Shown: positions 44,475 through 53,760 of the stretch, in pieces
How the letters are laid out: each line of letters starts with the position of its first letter
How positions within the stretch are numbered: position 1 is the first letter of the stretch
From: Clostridiales bacterium
GTDB lineage: Bacteria > Bacillota > Clostridia > Christensenellales > Aristaeellaceae
NCBI GenBank assembly: GCA_015056205.1
Contig: SVGS01000012.1
Location: 1 to 64,000, forward strand
Direction: 5' to 3'
Length of the DNA stretch: 64,000 bases
The notes under the pieces: generated by a model
Databases searched by the model: none
What the model was told of the DNA's origin: nothing
Seen by the model: only the letters and a program-made list of their open reading frames with translations
Program-made: the position numbers and the translations under genes

Positions 44475-46126
44475 TGTCCCCGGGACCTTTCCTGAAGTCC
44501 CTTGAGCACCTTCAGCAGATGCATCCCGTCGTCTGTGCCGATTTCTGCGGCAATTGTCCGGTTCAGCAGGTCGTTCATCTGCAGAATCAGTTCGGCGTTC
44601 GCTTCCCGGTCGGCAGCCAGGTTGACCATTTCATCCGGATCTGTTTCCAGGTCAAACAGCTGCACATCATTCTTTTCGAACAGTTCATCCAGTGTGGCTG
44701 GGGTGTTGAAGCCCACAGGAGAAAAGTACCGGACAAACTTATACCGGTCGGTCACAATGCCCCTTACCATTCCCCGGGCGCCGGTATCAAAGGAATAGGC
44801 GACGTTGCCTTCCGCGTCCCTGCCGAACTGCAGCGCCGTCATGGACAGCATTTCGAAGCAGAACAGGGAGGCGTCCCGGATCTTTTCCGCGCTTCCATCC
44901 ATCAGGGGAAGCAGACTCCTGCCGGGAAGGTCCGCGGTGAGCTCCGCCTTCTTTTCGGAGGACAGGTTTGTCAGATCCACCAGCGTCGGCGCCAGATCCA
45001 CATGGCTGGTCAGGGCGGACACCCGCCTGCCGCCCGCGTAATCGGGATGCACGATGATCAGGGGCACGTGGATATTGTTCTCGTACAGGAAGCCGCCCTT
45101 GCCCTTCAGGCCGTGGCTGCCGTGCATTTCGCCATGGTCGGCGGTGAATACGATCACTGTGTGATCCAGGAAGCCGTTGTCTCTGAGGTATTCCAGAATT
45201 CGCATGAGGTTGTTGTCCGAATCCTGAACACAGTTGAAATAGTAATCCTGGTAATCTTTCCACACTGCCTCGTCCCTGATGATGCCGGCAAACAGACCCC
45301 AGTGCGCTTGATAAATCCGCAGGGCATCCGGCACCTCCGGCGCGGAGAAATCAAAGTTCCAGGTGGATGGAACCGGAACGTCGTATGTTTTCTCATAAAG
45401 CGCGTCTTCCGGCTTTCCGCCAAGCTGCATGAACGGGCTTTGATAGCCGGTGGTATCATAGTTCATGATATCATGGGGATTGACCAGATTCACGTTCAGG
45501 AAGAACGGAGTCCCTTCTTTGTTCAGCGGAAGGCCGGTTTTGTCCAGCCATTCCAGTGTCTCGGATACGATCACCGGATCCTGGGTATTCCCTTCCCGCA
45601 CTTTCCCGATGGAATCCGTTCCGCCCCAGTCCGCATAGCCGTAGCTCTCCAGATCGGTAAGCTGCGCGCCTTCATGCAGAATGCTGGCATCGCCCAGATG
45701 CCATTTTCCCTTGAGCGCCGTGTAGTATCCGGCTTCCCGCATCCTGTCGCCCATGGTAGTGAGCGAGTCATCCATGGCTCCCTGCCAGGCGAAATCCGTG
45801 TTGTCGATCATGCCGGTGTCCGTAATGTGCTTCCCGGTAAACATCACAGAACGTGAAGAGGTGGACATATTGGAGCAGGCGTAGTGTTTTTCAAAAGTCG
45901 TTCCCAGTTCCTCCAGCAGCTGACGGGCCTTCCATTCCGTGCCCGCCGGGTGCTCTGAAAAATAATGTTCCTGGTCCACTGTGATCAACAGAACATTGTA
46001 GCCGTTTCCTGCGGCTTCCGCCTTTGACTCCTCCGCGGATTCCGACAGCGCACACATCGTACCGGCCTGTCCCGTCAGCAGAGATGCCGTTAATCCGATC
46101 GCCGTGATCTTCTTGCTGAGTTTCAT
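44471..46126 (-). CDS. Secreted Ser-type sulfatase
   Basis: A 551-residue exported sulfatase (alkaline phosphatase superfamily). A signal peptide covers ~1-30. Metal motifs NVLLITVDQEH and VIVFTADHGEMHGSHG are present. The formylglycine site reads S88-T-S-S-R92 (context CSNMSTSSRSVMFTGKH), so the residue to be oxidised is Ser, and the usual Pro at +2 is Ser. The maturase encoded next in the operon handles Ser-type sulfatases in other species. The substrate (host mucin or plant/algal sulfated glycan) is not readable. The gene lies 130 bp after a TetR gene on the same strand. Confidence 0.85.
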   Translation of the reverse strand: MKLSKKITAIGLTASLLTGQAGTMCALSESAEESKAEAAGNGYNVLLITVDQEHYFSEHPAGTEWKARQLLEELGTTFEKHYACSNMSTSSRSVMFTGKHITDTGMIDNTDFAWQGAMDDSLTTMGDRMREAGYYTALKGKWHLGDASILHEGAQLTDLESYGYADWGGTDSIGKVREGNTQDPVIVSETLEWLDKTGLPLNKEGTPFFLNVNLVNPHDIMNYDTTGYQSPFMQLGGKPEDALYEKTYDVPVPSTWNFDFSAPEVPDALRIYQAHWGLFAGIIRDEAVWKDYQDYYFNCVQDSDNNLMRILEYLRDNGFLDHTVIVFTADHGEMHGSHGLKGKGGFLYENNIHVPLIIVHPDYAGGRRVSALTSHVDLAPTLVDLTNLSSEKKAELTADLPGRSLLPLMDGSAEKIRDASLFCFEMLSMTALQFGRDAEGNVAYSFDTGARGMVRGIVTDRYKFVRYFSPVGFNTPATLDELFEKNDVQLFDLETDPDEMVNLAADREANAELILQMNDLLNRTIAAEIGTDDGMHLLKVLKGLQERSRGQ

Positions 46127-46256
46127 TCGCGTCCGTCCTTTCTTTCTATTCCTGATCCTTTGCCGCCTTACCTGATTGTCTTCTCCTTTAATGATATTCA
46201 GCTTCTCATTTTAAAGCCTGAAAGAATCACCTCCTCAGATCGATTTCATACATCCT

Positions 46257-46904
46257 TTAACCCGTAACAAACTCCCGCAGGATCATCCGCTTCAGGAGCT
46301 GGTATTCCTCCGTCCGATCCGCCTCGTTCTTCCCGTCATAGAGCAGGCCCTGAGCATATCGCACACCGACGGCCAGCAGGATGTGTGCTGTGGCAGCGAA
46401 CATCTTTTCCTCCGGCATATCGGTACGGATCGTACCGTCTTTCTGTCCCTTATCATAGACGCTGTGGAAGTACCTGGCAAATTTTCCGACCGCCATCACA
46501 TAAGGCTGAAGCTGCTCCTCCGTGGCGCCTTCGTGCTGTACATAGCTGTTAAAGTTCTGATTAAATCGCAGCAGATCCTTATGATGCGCGTACAGTTCCA
46601 TGTAAAAGTCCACATAGAACTCCAGCTCTTCCGCCGCGCTCATCGCTTCAGCGTTCCGGATCTTCCTCAGCACCCGAATGTACTCATCGTATTCTTCCCA
46701 TTTACGCGCTCCAATGGCCAGCACCAGTTCCAGTTTGACATTGAAGTACCGGTACAGTGTCGCGATGCCTACATGGCATGCATCGGCCACTTCCTTCATG
46801 TTCACGGACTCGATACCCCGTTCCGCAAACAGGCGAAACCCCGCAGCCATCATATCCTCCCGGATGGCCGTCATTCGGATCTCGTCCTTTTTGCCGTTTC
46901 GCAT
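46257..46904 (-). CDS. TetR/AcrR-family regulator
   Basis: A 215-residue repressor-type protein. The N-terminal helix-turn-helix is IREDMMAAGFRLFAERGIE followed by VADACHVGIATLYRYF. The C-terminal ligand domain is unassigned. It precedes the sulfatase operon on the same strand and may control it and itself. Its promoter is near consensus. Confidence 0.85.
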   Translation of the reverse strand: MRNGKKDEIRMTAIREDMMAAGFRLFAERGIESVNMKEVADACHVGIATLYRYFNVKLELVLAIGARKWEEYDEYIRVLRKIRNAEAMSAAEELEFYVDFYMELYAHHKDLLRFNQNFNSYVQHEGATEEQLQPYVMAVGKFARYFHSVYDKGQKDGTIRTDMPEEKMFAATAHILLAVGVRYAQGLLYDGKNEADRTEEYQLLKRMILREFVTG

Positions 46905-46945
46905 TCGCCTCAGTCCCTGTTCTATACGCTCTGTTTCTGATAATC

Positions 46946-46974
46946 AATATATCATTTTTGAGCACGTCTGTCAA
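46946..46974 (-). promoter_or_regulatory. Promoter of the TetR gene
   Basis: TTGACA, a 17-nt spacer and TATATT on the minus strand. Confidence 0.8.
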
Positions 46975-46999
46975 TTCTTCTTCAGGCAAAGGAAAACTG

Positions 47000-47026
47000 A
47001 AAAACCCCTGTGCCCCTGGGGATTTT
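47000..47026 (-). terminator. Hairpin terminator
   Basis: AAAATCCCC / GGGGTTTTT stem with a 9-nt loop, ending in TTTTT on the minus strand, upstream of the TetR promoter. Confidence 0.55.
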
Positions 47027-47140
47027 CCGTGCGAAACGGAAGGTGGTCCCGGCGCTTCGCGGTCAGTGGAGATCAGGCGGCGGCCGGTTCATGAATGGAT
47101 CGGAAACGAAAACGGAGCCGTCTGAAGTTCCGGGAAAAGT

Positions 47141-47168
47141 GAACCGCGTTGCTGGCTCAACGCGGTTC
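47141..47168 (-). terminator. Hairpin downstream of the Cache/EAL remnant
   Basis: A perfect 10-bp stem GAACCGCGTT / AACGCGGTTC with an 8-nt loop and a short ACTTTT tail on the minus strand. Confidence 0.5.
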
Positions 47169-47333
47169 AAGGAGGATTCCTTTGAAGAAGTCTGTTCTCG
47201 TCCCTGCACCTGTATATACGCAGGCCGGGGATCGTATGGCAGCCGGACCGGAATCCTTTCTCCAGGATTATCTTCCGGATTTTCTTCCGGATTCTCTCGG
47301 AGTTTCCCGAACTGTCCCCGGCTCCCGGAGAGA

Positions 47334-48101
47334 TTATTCGGCCGCTGCGCATTTCGTTTCGAAAGCCTCCGCCGGAACCGGGCGCGAGAAGAAGAATCCC
47401 TGAAAAATGATAGACAATACTTCCCTCCTCATCATTCAGGAAGGCATATCCATGTTCGTAGAGCGTGATATGATTCACAACTTCCGCCATCGTCGAATAA
47501 TCGATTTCAATCCCGATGGCACCGATAAACCGCCCGTCATGATACACGGGCACATTATAGGAAATGACGCGGGCTCCCAGATTTTCCGTAATATAAGGCG
47601 GCAGCCAGACTCCTTTTCGGTCGCCTTCGGAACAGTAAACCAGACCAGCGTGGTGGTGTCGTTCGTGTCATATTCGGTTATATCCGTGACCTCGTGTTCC
47701 CGAAAGCCGCTGTCATCCGAATTCACGTACCAGAAACCTTTGATAGTCCGGGAGACTTCCGGATCAATCCGGTAATAATACGTCAGAACGCCGCTCGTAT
47801 GATACGCCAGCTTCTGAAAAACATCACTGGCCCGGCCCATATGGGCCTGAAGGCTTGCGTCATCCACGCTGTCCAGATCCGTTTCAACATAGGCGGCAAC
47901 CGTCCTGACCGACTGTTCCACATTCTGAAAATAGTAATTCAGATCTTTCTGGCCGGTTTCGCATAACAGAAGCAGCGTCTGATCCGCATCATGGCTTGCG
48001 ATATCCCGTATTGCAACCATGCCCAAAACGGTGGCGACAATCAGTGCGATCACGATGGCGCTGACTGTCATCGCTGTTATTTTCGTTTTGATAGAGTGCA
48101 T
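47334..48101 (-). pseudogene. Remnant of a Cache(-GGDEF)-EAL c-di-GMP sensor gene
   Basis: The N-terminal part is a signal anchor (~9-31) and a Cache sensor domain. The frame breaks near 47608-47611: one missing base separates ...PKATEKE from WLPPYITENLGARVISYNV in the next frame. The Cache domain then stops at about 47405 after GSIVYH and the DNA jumps to the last residues of an EAL domain, FQGFFFSRPVPAEAFETK, ending at a TAA at 47334. So the rest of the Cache domain, the second helix, any GGDEF domain and nearly all of EAL are gone. It follows the intact PAS-GGDEF-EAL gene by 55 bp and keeps a ribosome binding site. Confidence 0.8.
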
Positions 48102-48156
48102 GAAGCAGTCCTTCTTTCAGTCTTTTTCCGTTGCGGGCAGGCAGGCGAAAGCGAAA

Positions 48157-49947
48157 TCAGCGCGTTTCGAATGCCTTTCTGTCCATTTCTTCCCTTTCCT
48201 CCGGCGTTTCGCACGGTCTGAACGTGCCCTTGTTCCGAAGGCGGAACAAAACTTCGTCCAGAGGTTCCGGTTTATGATAATAGAATCCCTGCACGAATTC
48301 ACATCCGATTTCCTTCACGAAGTCCAGCTGTTCCTTCGTTTCCACGCCCTCAATAAGGGTGTGGAGCTTCATTGCCTTGCACAGGTGAACCAGATCTCTC
48401 AGGATCAGACGGTTCGCGCCGTCATTGTCATCCAGATGCCGGATCATCTCCATATCAAATTTGACGAGCTCAAACCGGAATTTGCTGAACATGTTGAAGG
48501 ATGAGTATCCGCTTCCGAAATCGTCCAGCCAGATCCGGTACCCGTTCTCCCGGAGGCTGCGAATCTGAAGCTGACAGCCTTCCGGATCGGCGGCCACCTC
48601 CTGCTCGGTAACCTCCACGATGAAATAACTTTTGTCCACGTACTGAGCGGCGCCGCTCTTTTCATAAATCGCGTTCATCCGGTTCACAACATCGGTGTGA
48701 TCGAAATCCTGCCTGGAAAAATTGACAGACACCGGCATCAGCGGCAAACCGTTCTCCTTCCTGATCTGAACGTCCCGGCATACCTGTTCAAACATACACA
48801 GATCCAGTTTGTAAAGCAGGTGATACTTCTGCAGCGTCGGGATAAATTCTCCCGGCGAAATGATGCCCCGCACCGGATCCACCCATCGGGCGAGCGCCTC
48901 AAAGGCCGCGATCTTCTGATTCTCAACGCGGTAAAGGGCATGGTAATACACTTTGATCCAGCCGCCCGCTATCGCCCGGTCAATATTCTCCACGATATAG
49001 CGGCTCCGCCAGTATTCTTCATCCAGCTGGTTGGAGAAGAAACGCACCTTCTGATTCAGATTGGTATCGATCCGCTTCAGCGCGTGCCTGGCGTGGTCAA
49101 TGGCGCGGCCCACAATGTCGCCGGTTCCGTCCGCCCCCAGAGGACAGACGCCGGAGCGGATCCCGCCGGTGTTCCCCTTCGCAAGCTGCCTGACCTGATT
49201 ATTGACTTGCTCAAGCTGACGCGATAGTTCCTCTTCTCCTTCCGCATCCGCGAGGATAACGAAATGATCATCTGCGCCGCGCGTCACCAGCGATGTCGGG
49301 AAAAACTCCTTCAGCGACGCTGCAATCAGGCGCAGCAGCTCGTCGCCCTCGTTCACTCCGTACTGGTTGTTATAGGACTGCATGGATTCCACATCGGAAT
49401 AGATCACCATGGGGGTCCTGCCGGCGGAGCGGATCTGCGCCGCCTTCTCATCGCCGAACTCATGCATATAATTGGTATTGGGCAGCTCCGTCAGGAGATC
49501 CGTGTAGAAGCGGTCTTTCTGGAACAAACCGTAGATCTCGGTTTTTTCCCGGATCGTCCGGATCGTGCCGGACAGATTGGCATAGGCAATCACGATGAGC
49601 TCCGTGCCGTCCGGCATGGTCTGCCAGCTGCCGATCCCGTGAATCAGGGCATACTTCCCCGGTTCGATCGCGGAGAGTCTGCACCGGAAGATCACATCAT
49701 AGGACCCCTCCTGCCGAAGCATCTCATCGCTCACCCGGGAAACAAGGCCCACATCATCGGGATGCATCCGCTCAAACATACCCCTTTGCAGCCATTCCAG
49801 TACATGCTCCCGCGGCATTCCGGTATTCTGGCAGAAACCATCCGATGCCAGGACAGGCACGGCTTTGCCGTCTATATTCTGATAGTAGACGAAGGATGCT
49901 TTGCAGCTTTCCAGGGCTTCTCTCATCTCTTTGGGAAAGGTATACAT
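48157..49947 (-). CDS. PAS-GGDEF-EAL c-di-GMP phosphodiesterase
   Basis: A 596-residue cytoplasmic protein. A PAS/PAC-like sensor (~1-130) is followed by a GGDEF domain (~150-300) whose motif is degenerate (RGADDHF), so it should not make c-di-GMP and may bind GTP. The EAL domain (~320-570) keeps the catalytic motifs FEALARW, NFSRQDF, EVTEQE, LDDFGSGYSS, VKFDMEMI and EGVET and is predicted active in hydrolysing c-di-GMP. AAAAGGAG precedes the ATG. It is the only intact gene of a set whose upstream and downstream members are decayed. Confidence 0.9.
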   Translation of the reverse strand: MYTFPKEMREALESCKASFVYYQNIDGKAVPVLASDGFCQNTGMPREHVLEWLQRGMFERMHPDDVGLVSRVSDEMLRQEGSYDVIFRCRLSAIEPGKYALIHGIGSWQTMPDGTELIVIAYANLSGTIRTIREKTEIYGLFQKDRFYTDLLTELPNTNYMHEFGDEKAAQIRSAGRTPMVIYSDVESMQSYNNQYGVNEGDELLRLIAASLKEFFPTSLVTRGADDHFVILADAEGEEELSRQLEQVNNQVRQLAKGNTGGIRSGVCPLGADGTGDIVGRAIDHARHALKRIDTNLNQKVRFFSNQLDEEYWRSRYIVENIDRAIAGGWIKVYYHALYRVENQKIAAFEALARWVDPVRGIISPGEFIPTLQKYHLLYKLDLCMFEQVCRDVQIRKENGLPLMPVSVNFSRQDFDHTDVVNRMNAIYEKSGAAQYVDKSYFIVEVTEQEVAADPEGCQLQIRSLRENGYRIWLDDFGSGYSSFNMFSKFRFELVKFDMEMIRHLDDNDGANRLILRDLVHLCKAMKLHTLIEGVETKEQLDFVKEIGCEFVQGFYYHKPEPLDEVLFRLRNKGTFRPCETPEEREEMDRKAFETR

Positions 49948-49988
49948 CTTCTGTACTCCTTTTCGCAGTATTTCAGTTGATTCCAGAG

Positions 49989-50615
49989 TTATTCCTTCCC
50001 TGCTTTCCGGGTTTTCAGCTCGTTCTTGTTCTCATACATATTATCATCCGCGCGGTCAAATACGTACGCCACGCCGGCGTCTCCGTCATATTTCGACATG
50101 CCGCAGGCAATGACAATCCCGCCTTTCTGAAGCGCCTTTGTATTGTGATCCTTCATTTTTCCCATCAGCTCTTCGATGCATTCATAATCCGGCCCCTGGA
50201 TCACCGCGGCAAATTCATCCCCGCCGATCCGGAAAACGGGACGGCGTAGTAATAATCCGACGCGCCGACTCTGGAGATGGGGACGATCTTCTGATCCGAT
50301 CCGAAGGAGAAGACGGTCGTGTAGCCGTCGATTTCGCCACGCATGAGCAGATCCAGGGATTCCGCCTCCCCCAGATCCATCGGGACTATTTCTATGCTCA
50401 GCCCGTTTCTTTCCGCCCAGTCGCTGAGGAAGCCCTCCTAAATGCTGCCCTTATTGACGCCGATCCGCTTCCCGTTGAAGGAGGCAGGGTTTTCCGCCGT
50501 GATCTCCCGGTTCTCCGCGTCAATATAGATATAGTAGGCCTCCGATCCCATGGGCAGATCCGGGAAGGACATGAATTCCGTCCTGTCCGGTTTATAGGAG
50601 ACATCGCTCAGTGAT
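49989..50615 (-). pseudogene. Remnant of an SBP_bac_3-GGDEF gene
   Basis: Reading from ~50615 down, the translation SDVSYKPDRTEFMSFPDLP and YYIYIDAENREITAENPASF is the middle of a family 3 solute-binding domain whose start is lost. A TAG stop interrupts it at 50440-50438, after NKGSI. The domain continues to YYYAV near 50240 and then shifts frame into the end of a GGDEF domain, FRIGGDEFAAVIQGP (GGDEF at 50225-50211), with a normal C-terminus at 49989. The helix and first half of GGDEF are missing. An N-terminal deletion, a nonsense codon and an internal deletion make it non-functional. A promoter-like TTGTGT-N17-TATGAT survives upstream (about 50660-50690). Confidence 0.8.
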
Positions 50616-50711
50616 CCGGATCCGTATCATGATACATCACCGTTTTTGTCATCCCTGATTAATTGCTCTCTGATCATATCACACAATATGGAAAAACACA
50701 AGAAAGGCGCT

Positions 50712-51749
50712 TTAGAAGCACTTTTCCTTCCGGTCGCGCCTGCATTGTTCAATGTTTCCGCAGCGATAACACAATTCATTGTCGCAGATGCCGTCCTTTT
50801 CAAAGCAGGACAGGATATTGCCGACGGTTGTCTCCGCAATGTTGTTCAGGGCTTCTTCGGTCAGGAACGCCTGATGGGAGGTAACGATCACATTGGGCAT
50901 GGAGATCAGCCGGGCCAGTAATTCATCATTCAGAATGTGGCCGGAACGGTCTTCAAAGAAAACGTCCGCTTCCTCTTCATAGACGTCCAGACACGCCGCG
51001 CCGATTTTTCTGGCTTTGATGCCTTCCAGCAGGGCTTCCGAGTCGATCAGTCCGCCTCTGGATGTGTTGACGATCACAACGCCCTTTTTCATCCTGTCGA
51101 TGGCGGCCATGTCAATCATGTGCTTCGTCTCATCCGTCAGGGGGCAATGAAGGGAGATCACATCGCTGCGGGAAAACAGCTCATCCAGCGATACATATTC
51201 GATCCCGCTGTCCGGCGCGGGAAAACGGTCATAGGCCAGAATCCGCATCCCGAACCCCCGGCAGATATCCATGAAGATTCTGCCGATTTTGCCCGTGCCG
51301 ATTACGCCCACGGTTTTCCCATGGAAATCAAAGCCCGTCAGGCCGCTCAGGGAGAAGTTGAATTCCCGCGTCCGGTTATATGCTTTATGGATGCGCCGCA
51401 CGGAGGTCAGCAGCAGAGCCATGGCATGTTCGGCAACCGCATACGGTGAATAGGCCGGAACGTGCACCACATGGATTTTGCCAAAGGCTGCCTGCACATC
51501 CACATTGTTGTATCCGGCGGACCGCAGCGCGATCAGCCGGACACCGTATCCGTACAGTTTATCGATCACAGCGGCATTCACCGTATCGTTGACGAACACG
51601 CAGACGGCGTCGCAGCCCTGCGCCAGATCCGCGGTATCCTCGTTCAGCTTCGTTTCCAGAAACCTGAACTGCAGATCATGCTGACTGCCATAGTGTTCAA
51701 AGGAAGGTCTGTCATATGCTTTTGCGTCAAAAAAGGCTACCTTGATCAT
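50712..51749 (-). CDS. D-lactate dehydrogenase-like 2-hydroxyacid dehydrogenase
   Basis: A 345-residue NAD-dependent enzyme of the D-isomer 2-hydroxyacid family, most like fermentative D-LDH, converting pyruvate to D-lactate. The NAD loop is GVIGTGKIGRIF, the catalytic Arg lies in ALRSAGYNNVDV and the His in VTSHQAFLTEEAL. The last ~24 residues form a Cys-rich tail (CDNELCYRCGNIEQC) that could bind metal. It is preceded by an aldo/keto reductase gene 18 bp upstream in the same transcript. Confidence 0.87.
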   Translation of the reverse strand: MIKVAFFDAKAYDRPSFEHYGSQHDLQFRFLETKLNEDTADLAQGCDAVCVFVNDTVNAAVIDKLYGYGVRLIALRSAGYNNVDVQAAFGKIHVVHVPAYSPYAVAEHAMALLLTSVRRIHKAYNRTREFNFSLSGLTGFDFHGKTVGVIGTGKIGRIFMDICRGFGMRILAYDRFPAPDSGIEYVSLDELFSRSDVISLHCPLTDETKHMIDMAAIDRMKKGVVIVNTSRGGLIDSEALLEGIKARKIGAACLDVYEEEADVFFEDRSGHILNDELLARLISMPNVIVTSHQAFLTEEALNNIAETTVGNILSCFEKDGICDNELCYRCGNIEQCRRDRKEKCF

Positions 51750-51767
51750 TTTTCCGATTCCTTTCCG

Positions 51768-52730
51768 TCATTCCGCGTCCATCCTGCGCAGGAAGTCCCG
51801 CTGGCTTTCCGTCAGCACGGCGTCCCCGGCTTCCCGCAGGGCTTCCACATGTTCCACCCGGCTGGCCCCGGCCAGCGGAAACGCGGGAAAGGGCTGCGCG
51901 GTCAGCCAGGCCAGCGCGATACTGCCCACGGACAGGCCCGTTTCCTCCCGGACTTTCCGGATCCGCTCCAGAACCGCCCGGTTAGCCGGGCTGTCAAATT
52001 CTTTTCGCAGGTTGTCGGTCAGTGCCGCCTCCCCGCCTTTCTCCAGGCGGGTATAGTAGGCATGAGCCTGAGAGGAGAAGCAGCAGCAGGGCATTCCGGT
52101 TTCCGCGTGCATCCGCCAGGTTTCCCCGTCCATGCCCCGGGTCGTATTGTCCAGGAAAAAGTGCTGCCTGGCCAGGCTGAACTGCGGCTGGTTGGCTGCC
52201 AGCGGTGTCAGCCCGTGAGCCGCGGCATAGGCATTCGCCTCCCGGATCCGCTCCGGCCGCCAGTTGGATACCCCCGTCATGCGGGCGGTTCCGTCCTCCA
52301 GGAATCCCTGCAGGGTTTCCATGATCCGGCCCACCGGCTGCTGCTCGTCATCCCGGTGAAGCCAGTAAATCTCCACGTGGTCGGTCCGCAGGTCCTCCAG
52401 GCTGGCGGCCATATCCCCGCGGACATCTTCCGGGTTCAGACGGCTGGTATGCAGGCTGGTAATCGGCGGATGGCCGCCCTTGGTGCTCAGGAAAATCCGG
52501 TCCCGGTTGCCCCGGTCCTCCATCCACCGGCCGACGATCTTCTCGCTCTCCCCGTTCTTCGGGGTCACGAAATCCCCGTATACCCGGGCGGTATCAATAA
52601 AATTGCCCCCGATCGCCATGTAGGCGTCCATCAGTTCCCGGGCAAGCCCCTCCGGAAGCTTTCCTCCGAAATCCGCCGTGCCGAAGCCGATCACGGACAC
52701 CTGACACGCTCCGAATGCCTGTTTCCTCAT
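51768..52730 (-). CDS. Aldo/keto reductase
   Basis: A 320-residue NADPH-dependent TIM-barrel reductase. The catalytic tetrad is visible as Asp and Tyr in DTARVYGDF, Lys in LSTKGG and His in IYWLHRDDEQ, with the C-terminal cofactor region FPLAGASRVEHV. The substrate is unknown. It is co-transcribed with the D-LDH gene. Confidence 0.88.
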   Translation of the reverse strand: MRKQAFGACQVSVIGFGTADFGGKLPEGLARELMDAYMAIGGNFIDTARVYGDFVTPKNGESEKIVGRWMEDRGNRDRIFLSTKGGHPPITSLHTSRLNPEDVRGDMAASLEDLRTDHVEIYWLHRDDEQQPVGRIMETLQGFLEDGTARMTGVSNWRPERIREANAYAAAHGLTPLAANQPQFSLARQHFFLDNTTRGMDGETWRMHAETGMPCCCFSSQAHAYYTRLEKGGEAALTDNLRKEFDSPANRAVLERIRKVREETGLSVGSIALAWLTAQPFPAFPLAGASRVEHVEALREAGDAVLTESQRDFLRRMDAE

Positions 52731-52779
52731 TTCCTTCTTCCCTCCGTTTCATGAAAGTGAGCCGCGGCCTGCCGGGAAA

Positions 52780-53760
52780 TCAGCCCAGGCCGCTCAGGCC
52801 TGAATTGTATTCGTAGGTTTCAATTTCCCCGGTCTCCACATTGATATACACGACGTAGTATCCGTCCTTTTCACCGCGGCCCGTCCCGTCCGTCCCGGAC
52901 TGGCCCAGCAGGTATTCGACCTTGAAGCAGGGCCTGCCGCCGATCATGTCGTACCAGCTGTTTTCGCTGCCCTCCGTCCCGTCCGCGCCGTAGGCATTCC
53001 GGTCAAAATTCGTGTAGAGTTCCAGCCGCTGGATCTGCTCTTCGTCCAGTCCGTAGTTACTGATGATGAAGTCCCGGCCGGTCCGGATCATCTCCTCCTC
53101 GGATATCCTGCGCGCGTTCAGGGCGGCGGTCTTCCGCGCTTCGATCTTCTCCTGCCAGTCCGGATCCGGTTCGGAAGATTCATTGTCCTGGGTGATGCCG
53201 TGGCGCTTTGCGATTTCAGCGGCTTTGTTCAGGTAAGCCATTTGGGTCCGCTCGTCCTGGCTGTCCTTGATCATCTGCTTCAGCTGTTCCGGACCCCAGG
53301 CTTCCGATTCGTATCCGCCGGACGTATCTTCCCCCGCGTGACTCCAGCTTATTTCCGCCTTCCCGTCCTTCACGACGGCGGTATAGGTTCCGAGTACATA
53401 TTCCATCTCTGCGTTGCCGGTATAGGTTACCTTGACCGTGCCGTCCGCCATCACCTCTTCCCCGCGGTGAAAGAAGGACTGCATTTCCGCGGTGATCCCG
53501 TATTCCTTCTCCAGCGCCCGGTCCGCTGTCAGGGACGCTGAGGCTCCCGGAGAAAGCAGCAGGGTTGCCCCCAGGGCCGCCGCGGTCACCAGCACAAGAA
53601 CCATCGCAAATACAAAACCGGCTGAAATCTTTTTCTTCATAACGGGCTTCTCCTCCTGAGCGATCCAATGCAGCACGGCGGCACGGCAGGAAGGCACATC
53701 GTCCAGGAAGGAAAGGCGCCGGTCCATCGCGGACCTGAGCGTATTTCTATTCTTCGTCAT
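52780..53760 (-). CDS. Membrane anti-sigma-like protein
   Basis: A 326-residue protein with a short cytoplasmic N-terminus (~1-43), one membrane helix (~45-68) and a long outside domain whose C-terminal ~90 residues have a PepSY-like strand pattern (YYVVYINVETGEIETYEYN). Its start overlaps the ECF sigma gene by 14 bp, the usual arrangement for a cognate anti-sigma factor. The N-terminal segment has no recognisable zinc-ASD motif, so the role rests on position and topology. Confidence 0.7.
   Translation of the reverse strand: MTKNRNTLRSAMDRRLSFLDDVPSCRAAVLHWIAQEEKPVMKKKISAGFVFAMVLVLVTAAALGATLLLSPGASASLTADRALEKEYGITAEMQSFFHRGEEVMADGTVKVTYTGNAEMEYVLGTYTAVVKDGKAEISWSHAGEDTSGGYESEAWGPEQLKQMIKDSQDERTQMAYLNKAAEIAKRHGITQDNESSEPDPDWQEKIEARKTAALNARRISEEEMIRTGRDFIISNYGLDEEQIQRLELYTNFDRNAYGADGTEGSENSWYDMIGGRPCFKVEYLLGQSGTDGTGRGEKDGYYVVYINVETGEIETYEYNSGLSGLG

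Larger units (their letters stand above)
46905..47333. other. Intergenic region upstream of the TetR gene (429 bp)
   Basis: Holds the TetR promoter and two hairpins (47000-47026 and 47141-47168) that probably end transcription from the decayed signalling operon. No gene is seen. Confidence 0.55.

Noticed and set aside
53216-53668. 150-codon minus-strand frame inside the anti-sigma gene
   Set aside because: Out-of-frame shadow; Gly/Arg-rich and without a ribosome binding site.
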